Shown here: positions 23,586 through 30,819 of the stretch, in pieces | How positions within the stretch are numbered: the stretch's first letter is position 1 | Layout of the letters: every line of letters starts with the position of its first letter | Origin: Paucibacter sp. Y2R2-4 | Lineage (GTDB): Bacteria > Pseudomonadota > Gammaproteobacteria > Burkholderiales > Burkholderiaceae_C | NCBI RefSeq assembly: GCF_025717535.1 | Contig: NZ_JAJIRO010000004.1 | Coordinates: forward strand, 496,001 to 560,000 | Length of the DNA stretch: 64,000 bases | Direction of reading: 5' to 3' | Program-made: the position numbers and the translations under genes | The notes under the pieces: generated by a model | Seen by the model: the letters and a program-made list of their open reading frames with translations, nothing else | Database searches by the model: none | What the model was told of the DNA's origin: nothing

Positions 23586-25712
23586 TTACGGTGATGCAGG
23601 GACGGGCTTGGGGCCCATCAACTGCTCACGCAAAAAGCCATAGCTGAGCGCCCAGAGTTGCGCCTGCTGCGCTGGCGTCGAAGCCCCCGCATGGCCGCCT
23701 TCGCGGTTCTCCCAGTACAGCACCGGCTGACCCAATTCCTGCAGCCGCGCGACCATCTTGCGGGCGTGGCCGGGGTGCACCCGGTCGTCCAGGGTGGAGC
23801 TGGTGTAGAGCACCTTAGGATAGGGTTTGCCGGCACTGGCGTTCTGATAGGGCGAGTAGCGAGAGATGGTGTCCCACTGTTCGGGGATGTCGGGGTTGCC
23901 GTATTCCTCGATCCAAGAGGCCCCGGCCAGCATGCGGTGATAGCGCCGCATATCGGTCAGCGGCACCTGGCTGACCACCGCGCCAAACAGCTCGGGCCGC
24001 TGCACAAAAGCCACCGAAGTCAGCAAGCCGCCCAGGCTGCCACCCATGATGCCCAGACGCGCCGGGCGGGTGATGCCGCGCTGGATCAGGTCTTCGGCCA
24101 CCGCGATGAAGTCGTCAAAGCTGCGCTGGCGATTCTCGCGCTGGGCCGACTGATGCCAGCGCGGGCCAAACTCGCCGCCGCCGCGCAGATTGGCCAGCAC
24201 GTACACCCCACCCTGCGACAACCAGCCGCGGCCCAGGATGCCGCTGTAGCTGGGCTTCATCGAGATCTCGAAGCCGCCGTAACCGTAGAGCAGCGTCGGC
24301 GCGCCGTCCTTGGGCAAGTTGCCGCGCGGCTTGACGATGAAGTAAGGCACGGCCGTGCCGTCCTTGGAGCGCGCCTGCAGCTGCTGCACCTCATGCGTGC
24401 TGGCATCAAAGAACTCGGGCATGGCCTGCAAGAGCTGGCGCTCGGCCCGGCCCACTTCGCCCAGCTCCAGCCGCGCCGGGGTGAGGAAGTCGCTGCGGGT
24501 CAGCAGGTAGTGGTCAGCGTCCTGGCCAGCCAGAGCGCTCACGCTCAAGCTGCCCAAATCACCGGCCGGCAATAGCGTCTCTTGCCACTGCCCCTTGAGA
24601 TAGCGCCACTGCAGCAATTGCTGGCGCGCTTCATCCATGCGCACACCCAGCACCGCGCTGCGCGTCGCCACGTGGCTTTGCAGCGAGCTGCGCGGCCTGG
24701 GGCTGAACAAGGTGTGGAACTCACGCTTGCCCGCCGACCAGTCGGCGCGCGAAATCGCCAAGAGCGACCCGGCCGCATGAGTCTTACCGCCTAACTCCCA
24801 ATCGGAGCGCAATTCGATCAGCCACTGGTCAGCAAAGGGGCTCATGCTGGCATCAGCCGGCTTGCTCAGAGCCAGCAGGCGACCGTCTTTTTGCAAGACA
24901 TGCTGCTCGCCGGCAAAGAAGCTGGTGCGGCGTTCGATCATGTGGACGCGCGCTTTGCCGATCTGTTCGGCCCAGGTCCAAACGCTGACGTCCTGCGGCG
25001 CCGCCTCGAAGAGCAGCCGCGCCTGCGCCAAAGGCTGGCCGCGCTTCCAGAGTTTCACTTGGCGCGGGTAGCCCGAGTCCGTCATGCTGCCGGGGCCAAA
25101 GTCCGTGGCCACGCTGAGGGTGTCGCGGTCCACCCAGGCAGCCGTGCCCTTGGCCTCAGGCAGGCTGAAGCCGCCCGACGCAGCCGCCACAAAGCGGCGC
25201 GTACCCAGATCAAACTCGCGCAGCACATGGGCGTCACCGCCACCGCGGCTGAGGGTGAGCAAGCAGCGCTGGGTCTGGGGAACCAGGCAAGTCGCCCCGC
25301 CCCAGACCCAGGGCGCGCCCTCCTCCCGACTCAACTGATCCACATCCAGCACCGTCTCCCAGCGCGGTGTGTCACTGCGATAAGAGGCCAAGGTGGTGCG
25401 CCGCCACAAGCCGCGCGGATGGGCTGCATCACGCCAGAAGTTGTAAAGGTAGCCGCCCATCTGCTGCGCATAAGCCAGGCGCTTGGGCGAGGCCAAGACC
25501 TCGGCAAAGCTCTGGCTCAAGGCCGCAGACTGAGGGCCGCTCTGCAGCGCCGCCAGGCTGGCCTCGTTCTGGCCCTGCACCCAGCGCAGCGCCCGCTCGC
25601 CCTGCACCTCTTCCAACCAAAGATAGGGGTCCTCGGCCTGTGCTGAGCACAGACCGGCCTGCAGCAATATGGCCGCGGCAAGCGCACGCAGCACCGGTCT
25701 GGCGCCCCACAT
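23586..25712 (-). CDS. Secreted prolyl oligopeptidase family serine peptidase (S9)
   Basis: The 708-residue protein starts with a signal peptide (cleavage near Cys-Ser-Ala-Gln-Ala-Glu, residue ~26). A seven-bladed propeller region follows (Asp-Pro-Tyr-Leu-Trp-Leu-Glu near 29, then to ~430), and then the alpha/beta hydrolase domain with nucleophile Ser559 in Gly-Gly-Ser-Leu-Gly-Gly, Asp in Leu-Asp-Asp-Arg-Val-His and His in Gly-Gly-His-Ala-Gly. It should cut short peptides at proline in the periplasm. Its ATG overlaps the stop of the TonB receptor gene as TGATG, so translation is probably coupled and the receptor may deliver its substrate. Confidence 0.92.
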   Translation of the reverse strand: MWGARPVLRALAAAILLQAGLCSAQAEDPYLWLEEVQGERALRWVQGQNEASLAALQSGPQSAALSQSFAEVLASPKRLAYAQQMGGYLYNFWRDAAHPRGLWRRTTLASYRSDTPRWETVLDVDQLSREEGAPWVWGGATCLVPQTQRCLLTLSRGGGDAHVLREFDLGTRRFVAAASGGFSLPEAKGTAAWVDRDTLSVATDFGPGSMTDSGYPRQVKLWKRGQPLAQARLLFEAAPQDVSVWTWAEQIGKARVHMIERRTSFFAGEQHVLQKDGRLLALSKPADASMSPFADQWLIELRSDWELGGKTHAAGSLLAISRADWSAGKREFHTLFSPRPRSSLQSHVATRSAVLGVRMDEARQQLLQWRYLKGQWQETLLPAGDLGSLSVSALAGQDADHYLLTRSDFLTPARLELGEVGRAERQLLQAMPEFFDASTHEVQQLQARSKDGTAVPYFIVKPRGNLPKDGAPTLLYGYGGFEISMKPSYSGILGRGWLSQGGVYVLANLRGGGEFGPRWHQSAQRENRQRSFDDFIAVAEDLIQRGITRPARLGIMGGSLGGLLTSVAFVQRPELFGAVVSQVPLTDMRRYHRMLAGASWIEEYGNPDIPEQWDTISRYSPYQNASAGKPYPKVLYTSSTLDDRVHPGHARKMVARLQELGQPVLYWENREGGHAGASTPAQQAQLWALSYGFLREQLMGPKPVPASP

Positions 25713-28534
25713 CAGAAACGCGCCTCCAGGTTCAGCTTCAAGACCCGGCCGCCCAGCGGCAGCGAAGAGCCAGGGCGCAGTTCCACCAAAGGCGCTTGAT
25801 CAAAGGCGTTCAGCAGATTGGCGGACACGGTGAAGTTCTTGAAGCCGCTGTACTGCAGCCACAGATCGGTGCTGAGCCAGGGCTTGATACGGCAGTCGGC
25901 CTCTTCCACGCCACGGTCGGCGCAGCCTTCGATGCTGTTGTCAGTGTCCCATTCAGCAGCACTCAAACGGGTGCCGGAATACTGGTTAAGACGCGCGCCC
26001 AACTTCCAATCGGCGATGCCCCAGTTGATCTTGTAGATCGCATGCAGACGCGGCGTGCCCCGGTAGCCGACGCGGTTCTCGGTGTAGTCCTGCTTGGTGC
26101 TGTCCCAGTAGCGTGCATCGATCTGGTAGTTGGCTTCGATGCCCGCGTCCAGCTGACCCCAAGCGCCCAGCTTCCAGCGGCTGCGCAGGTCCAGATCCAG
26201 GCCCGAGACCTTGGTCTTGTTCATGTTCTGGTACTGCAGGCCCAGCGAACGCACCGAACCGACGGCAAAGCCGATGTCCTTGCCCGAGAGCTCTTTGACC
26301 CGCTTGGCCAGGTCTTTGTCGCGGGCCGAAACGGTGTCACGCGGCAGCAGGCTGGGGTTGGCGTCTTCATTGGCCAAGACTTCGTTGACATCGCGCACGC
26401 CGATTTCGTCCTTGCGCTGGATGTTGTAGTAGTCCAGCGTGAAGCTGATGTTCTCGATCGGCTGGGTGACGATGCCGAAGGAGAAGTTACTGGACGACTC
26501 GGGCTTCAAGTTCGGGTTCGGGGTGATGGCCGAAGGGAAGCTGACCGAGCAGCCTGAGTTGTAAACCTCGGTGGCATCGAGCTTGTCGCTGGCATTGCCG
26601 GTTTTGAGCACCGCTTGCATTTGCTTGGCGGTGTCGCAACGCTTCGGGTCCAGATAACCGTTGTTGAACCAAGAGGCGCCGCCATTGCCGGTCTCGGGCA
26701 GGCTGGGCGCGCGGAAGCCTTGGGTGACCGTGCCGCGCAGCATCAGCTCGCGCATCGGGCGCCAGGCCAGCTGCATCTTGGGCGTGACCGCGCCAAAGCC
26801 ATTGAAGACCTTATCGCCGCGCAGGGCCAGCGTCGCTTCGATCTGCTTGGTGAAGGGCAGGTTCACCTCGCCGAACAAGGCGCCGACATCGCGCTTGCCG
26901 GAGATGTCCACGCCGGAGAAGCCGACGATGCGCGCTTGCAAGATGTTGTCCATGCTGCGGTGCTCGAACTTCTCATGGCGCAGTTCGCCGCCGAGCGCCA
27001 GCATGATGGGGCCGCCGGAGAGGCTGCCGATCTCGCGCGAGCCCTTGGCATCGGCGAACTGCTGGGTGTAAGTGCCCGAGGAGCCCATCTCAGGGAACAT
27101 CTTTTCCAGCAGCTCACGCGGGTTGGTCTGGCCGAATTTGTAGGCGCCGCTGGTGATGGCTTCTTCGTAGCCGAAGCGGTCTTTGTAGAGGTGCTGACGT
27201 TGGGTGGCGTGCGACTGCATCATGCCCACCGCGCCGTCAAAGTCCCAGCCCCAGGCGGAGCCCTCAAGGCCTGCCAAAACACGGAAGTCGCGCGAAGCGC
27301 CGATGTTCTTGAACATGTCCGGGTGGTCCACAAAACGGTAGTTCAAACCGATGGGGAAGCCATAGGGGTTGTTCGGGTGATTGGCCGGCAGCTTGGGGTC
27401 GGTGAAGCTTTGCAGCTCGCCCTTCAGGCTGTCATACCAAGTCGAAACGCTGCCAGGGTTGCTGCGCGGGACGTTGGTGTAATAGTCGGCCTGGATGTCG
27501 GCGCCCTGGAACTCAGCAAAAGCGCTCAGGTCCTTGTTGATGGTCATGCGCGCGCCGGCCAGCAGGGTCACTCGCTTGGTGGCTGGGCGTGCGTCGCTGT
27601 CTTTCCAGTAGTCGTACTGGCAGACGCCACCGATCAGGTCTGCAGCCGCGCAGCCTGGGGCCGGCGTGTTGATGCGCGTGCCGGCCAGGGCCGGGTCTTT
27701 GTAGTCGGCCGGATAGCTGCCGGTGTAGTTGCCCGGGAAGGAGCCTGCCGAGCGCTGTCCGCGCGAGGGGTTTTGTTCCAGATACCAGTCAGGCAGCAGG
27801 TCACGCACCGCGCTGTCCTTGTAGCTGCCGCGCTTGTAGACCTCCAAGTGCGCGTAGGCGTTGTAGCCATCGCTCGCCAGATTGCCATGGCCCACGGTGA
27901 CCGAGGCCTGCTGGTCGGCGTCCAGGAAGCTGTTCTTCAGATTGCGCTGCGCGCTCAGCTGCATGCCAACACCGCTGAAGTCCTTGACGGTGATGACGTT
28001 GATCACGCCGCCAATGGCGTCCGAGCCGTAGATGGCCGAGGCGCCATCCTTCAGCACTTCAACGCGCTCGATGATGTTGGCCGGGATCGCGTCGATATTG
28101 GTGAAGTTCAGCTGCAAGCCATCGGCAAAGCCATAGCTGGACAAGCGGCGCCCGTTCAAGAGCGTCAAGGTGCCGCCGGTGCCCAGATTGCGCAGTGACA
28201 CGCCCGAGGCGCCGCTGGCCCAGGAGTTGGCGCCGCCCAAGTCGCTGATGGCGCTGCGATCGTTATTGCTCAGATTGGCCAGAACATCGCCCACGGTCAA
28301 TGCGCCGGAGGCCTTGATCTCGTCCTTGCTCAAAACCAGCAGCGGCTGCGAGGTCTCCAAGTCGGTGCGTTTGATGTTCGAGCCTGTGACCGTCACGCGG
28401 GTCAGGTTTTGCGTCTCGGCTGCGGCGTCCTTGCTTTGCGCATAGGCGGCGGGGCCGCCGCTCAAGGCCAGGCAGGCCGATACCGTGGCTAGGGCAATGC
28501 GGCTGAGTTTGGGGCTGGGTTTCTTCGAGTTCAT
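25712..28534 (-). CDS. TonB-dependent outer-membrane receptor coupled to an S9 peptidase
   Basis: The 940-residue receptor has a signal peptide (to about Ala-Tyr-Ala-Gln, residue 33), a TonB-box-like Val-Thr-Val-Thr-Gly-Ser, a plug domain (~55-185, with Leu-Leu-Asn-Gly-Arg-Arg-Leu and Ile-Glu-Arg-Val-Glu-Val-Leu-Lys-Asp-Gly-Ala-Ser-Ala-Ile-Tyr-Gly-Ser-Asp) and a 22-strand barrel ending in a terminal aromatic (Ala-Arg-Phe), as needed for outer-membrane assembly. The ribosome site is GAGGAG about 5 nt before the ATG. The single overlapping partner gene, a secreted prolyl oligopeptidase, suggests peptide or proline-containing cyclic peptide uptake rather than siderophore uptake; this is inference. 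Confidence 0.93.
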   Translation of the reverse strand: MNSKKPSPKLSRIALATVSACLALSGGPAAYAQSKDAAAETQNLTRVTVTGSNIKRTDLETSQPLLVLSKDEIKASGALTVGDVLANLSNNDRSAISDLGGANSWASGASGVSLRNLGTGGTLTLLNGRRLSSYGFADGLQLNFTNIDAIPANIIERVEVLKDGASAIYGSDAIGGVINVITVKDFSGVGMQLSAQRNLKNSFLDADQQASVTVGHGNLASDGYNAYAHLEVYKRGSYKDSAVRDLLPDWYLEQNPSRGQRSAGSFPGNYTGSYPADYKDPALAGTRINTPAPGCAAADLIGGVCQYDYWKDSDARPATKRVTLLAGARMTINKDLSAFAEFQGADIQADYYTNVPRSNPGSVSTWYDSLKGELQSFTDPKLPANHPNNPYGFPIGLNYRFVDHPDMFKNIGASRDFRVLAGLEGSAWGWDFDGAVGMMQSHATQRQHLYKDRFGYEEAITSGAYKFGQTNPRELLEKMFPEMGSSGTYTQQFADAKGSREIGSLSGGPIMLALGGELRHEKFEHRSMDNILQARIVGFSGVDISGKRDVGALFGEVNLPFTKQIEATLALRGDKVFNGFGAVTPKMQLAWRPMRELMLRGTVTQGFRAPSLPETGNGGASWFNNGYLDPKRCDTAKQMQAVLKTGNASDKLDATEVYNSGCSVSFPSAITPNPNLKPESSSNFSFGIVTQPIENISFTLDYYNIQRKDEIGVRDVNEVLANEDANPSLLPRDTVSARDKDLAKRVKELSGKDIGFAVGSVRSLGLQYQNMNKTKVSGLDLDLRSRWKLGAWGQLDAGIEANYQIDARYWDSTKQDYTENRVGYRGTPRLHAIYKINWGIADWKLGARLNQYSGTRLSAAEWDTDNSIEGCADRGVEEADCRIKPWLSTDLWLQYSGFKNFTVSANLLNAFDQAPLVELRPGSSLPLGGRVLKLNLEARF

Positions 28535-28783
28535 GCGTCTCCTCGCGGGGGTTTTTTAGGATCCGCTCAGAATAGAAAAATCGCCCTCCCCGGTCTTGAT
28601 GCCAAACGGCAGCGGGCCGACCGAAATCGGCACAAAGCCAAAAAGCGTGCGCCACTGGCTAGCGCTGTGCTTGGTGAGCAATTTCCACGCGATCCATTGG
28701 CCTTGAGAACGGCAGTTCTCGCTACATGGGAGACGTCAATCCACAAGCCCTCGGTGCCAGCTATGTGCCCTCTGCCGTCTTTG

Positions 28784-28947
28784 GTTTGGGAGGAGATCAG
28801 GCCACTTGGGGGCTCGAGGCGGACGCACACCGGTGGAACTGCCGAGTGGCGTCGGGGGCGTGATTCCGCGAGGTAAAGGAGGAGCCGGCGCCTGAAAGGC
28901 GACGGCGGGGGACAGGAGCGGAATTACGCCGCCGGCGGCGCTCGGCA
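28784..28947 (-). repeat. Dispersed palindromic repeat, simple copy
   Basis: In reverse orientation, 28813-28947 matches 60256-60390 at 128 of 135 positions without gaps, and 28784-28812 matches 60495-60523 at 27 of 29 (my hand alignment). The 55-nt core 28867-28921 is identical to 60282-60336. The core is bounded by ATTCCGC/GCGGAAT-type ends and contains a small internal hairpin. It is intergenic in both places, like REP/MITE elements. No transposase is nearby. Confidence 0.85.
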
Positions 28948-29148
28948 TCCGGCTCTTTCACAATGTTCCGCAACGGGCACCTTGATGCCGCTTGTTCTGC
29001 GCAACTAGATGATCGGAGCTGGCGCGTCGCAGGAGCTCGTGCGCCGCTCGAGCAGCGACTGAGGCGCTGGATCCGTCAAGAACTTGAGCGCCTGGCTTGC
29101 TGCCAAAGCCAATGCCTCAACGCCCGAGCTTGCCCAGCGCGCCCCTCG

Positions 29149-29178
29149 TTGGGGACGCGCTGCAGCGGGGGCTATCAT
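29149..29178 (+). promoter_or_regulatory. Candidate sigma-70 promoter for the DUF1275 gene
   Basis: TTGGGG (29149-29154) and TATCAT (29173-29178) are spaced by 18 nt, and the gene starts about 46 nt past the expected start point. Identified by eye only. Confidence 0.35.
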
Positions 29179-29231
29179 CAACTCGCCCCTGCCGGGCAAA
29201 GAAGTGCCATTCCTAGCCCCACGCCGCGCCC

Positions 29232-29975
29232 ATGACCCTCCGATTTCTGCAAGGTTTGACTGGCCATGAACGCACCCTGATGGCCAACCGCCAACTCGGC
29301 GGATTGCTGGCTTTTGTGGCCGGCGCCATCAATGCGGGCGGTTTCCTGGCAGTGCAGCGCTACACCTCGCACATGACCGGCATCGTCTCCTCAATTGCCG
29401 ATGACTTGGCCACCGGTGGCTTCGCCATGGCCATGGCGGGCTGCGCCGCCTTGCTCTCCTTTGTGGCGGGGGCCGCATGCACCGCCATCTTGATCAACTG
29501 GGCCCATCGACGCGGCATGCGCAGCAAATATGCATTGGCACTGCTGCTGGAAGCGGGCCTGCTGCTGATCTTTGGCTTGGTAGGAGCCAATCTGCGATCG
29601 CTGGAGCATCTGTTGATCCCCACGGCCGTCTTGCTGCTGTGCTTCATCATGGGTCTGCAGAACGCCACAGTGAGCAAGATTTCCAAGGCAGAGATTCGCA
29701 CCACCCACATGACCGGGGTCATCACCGATCTGGGTCTCGAACTGGGGCGCATGTTGTACTGGAACCGTCACCCCGTCGATGATCAACACCAGGCCGTGCG
29801 CGCCAATCGCGACAAGTTATTCATCCATCTGAGCATCTTGGGCTTGTTCTTCATCGGCGGCTTGGTCGGCGCCTTGGCCTTCAAGCATTTTGGCTTCTCG
29901 GCCACCTTGCCCATCGCCCTGCTGCTGGTCGTGATCGCGTCGCCTGCCCTGCTGCTCGACTGGCAACGCACTTGA
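29232..29975 (+). CDS. YoaK / DUF1275 family membrane protein
   Basis: The 247-residue protein has six or seven helices and the family hallmarks Leu-Thr-Gly-His-Glu-Arg-Thr near residue 9, Leu-Ala-Phe-Val-Ala-Gly-Ala-Ile-Asn-Ala-Gly-Gly-Phe at ~26-38 and Tyr-Thr-Ser-His-Met-Thr-Gly at ~44-50, repeated as Thr-Thr-His-Met-Thr-Gly near residue 160. DUF1275 proteins are inner-membrane proteins of unknown function, possibly transporters. The ATG at 29232 keeps the conserved N-terminus despite a weak ribosome site. Confidence 0.92.
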   Translation: MTLRFLQGLTGHERTLMANRQLGGLLAFVAGAINAGGFLAVQRYTSHMTGIVSSIADDLATGGFAMAMAGCAALLSFVAGAACTAILINWAHRRGMRSKYALALLLEAGLLLIFGLVGANLRSLEHLLIPTAVLLLCFIMGLQNATVSKISKAEIRTTHMTGVITDLGLELGRMLYWNRHPVDDQHQAVRANRDKLFIHLSILGLFFIGGLVGALAFKHFGFSATLPIALLLVVIASPALLLDWQRT

Positions 29976-30051
29976 ACTCGACTCCGCCCATCTCTCCACA
30001 CCCTAGTCTCAGCTGCAGCTGATCCTTCCTCTTCCTCGCACTGCCTGAGCC

Positions 30052-30807
30052 ATGACAGACCCCACCACCCACGCCAAGCCCTTCGTCTACGAGACGGCGA
30101 ATAGCAAGGCCATGCACTTCTCGCTCAGCGAGATCCAGAGCCGCATGCAGACCCAGCGCCCACAAGCGCTGGACCTGGACTACACCCGCTTAATGATGGG
30201 CTTCTTGCTCTTCCACCCCGCGCCGGCGCGGCTGGCCATGATCGGCCTGGGCGGCGGCTCCATGGCCAAGTTCTGCCACCACTTCATGCCCAGCACCCGC
30301 ATCGAGGTGGTCGAGATCAATCCGCATGTGATCGCGCTGCGTGAGGCCTTTTGCATTCCATCCGATGACGCGCGCTTCCAGGTGCAACTGGCCGATGGCG
30401 CTGCCTACCTCAGCGCCGCGCCCGAGCCCATCGATGTCTTGGTGGTCGATGGCTTTGACGGCAGCGGCCAGCCCGAAGCCCTGTGCTCACAGCGCTTTTA
30501 TGATGACTGCCAGGCCGCGCTGCAGCCCGACGGCCTGCTGGTGGTCAATCTACACGCCGCGCATCCTGACTTTGAATTGCTGGCCGCGCGCATCGAGCGC
30601 AGCTTTGCCGGCGAGGTGCTGCGCGTACCGGACCGCGACGGCAGCAACACCATTGTGTTCGCCAGCAAAGCGCCGCTGGCGCAGCGTTTCAAGCCCCAAG
30701 GTCCGCGCCAGCTGCGCCAGTTCGACGCCCAGACCCGCGCCGACTTGATGCCGGCCTGGGCAGCGGTGGAGCGCGCCATGCGGGGCCGCGACACTGCGAC
30801 CGGCTGA
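30052..30807 (+). CDS. Spermidine synthase-like SAM-dependent enzyme
   Basis: The 251-residue protein is one Rossmann domain of the polyamine aminopropyltransferase family. Ile-Gly-Leu-Gly-Gly-Gly-Ser (about 64-70) binds SAM or decarboxylated SAM, Val-Val-Glu-Ile-Asn-Pro follows at the next strand, and Val-Val-Asp-Gly-Phe-Asp-Gly is at about 129-135. The N-terminal beta domain of true spermidine synthases is reduced, so methyltransfer or aminopropyl transfer to another substrate is possible. It follows the DUF1275 gene by 76 nt and converges on the second TonB receptor. Confidence 0.82.
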   Translation: MTDPTTHAKPFVYETANSKAMHFSLSEIQSRMQTQRPQALDLDYTRLMMGFLLFHPAPARLAMIGLGGGSMAKFCHHFMPSTRIEVVEINPHVIALREAFCIPSDDARFQVQLADGAAYLSAAPEPIDVLVVDGFDGSGQPEALCSQRFYDDCQAALQPDGLLVVNLHAAHPDFELLAARIERSFAGEVLRVPDRDGSNTIVFASKAPLAQRFKPQGPRQLRQFDAQTRADLMPAWAAVERAMRGRDTATG

Positions 30808-30819
30808 GAGCCGTCGACC

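Larger units (their letters stand above)
28535..29231. other. 697-nt intergenic region holding a dispersed repeat
   Basis: No credible gene is present. The region holds the leader of the TonB receptor gene, one copy of a dispersed repeat (28784-28947), and a candidate promoter for the DUF1275 gene. Frames here that resemble frames at 60.3 kb do so because of the shared repeat. Confidence 0.6.

Noticed and set aside
28736-28948. A 70-residue minus-strand frame whose peptide closely matches a plus-strand frame at 60252-60443
   Set aside because: The likeness follows from the shared repeat. The frames have no ribosome sites, diverge where the repeat ends, and other frames of the same repeat are equally similar.
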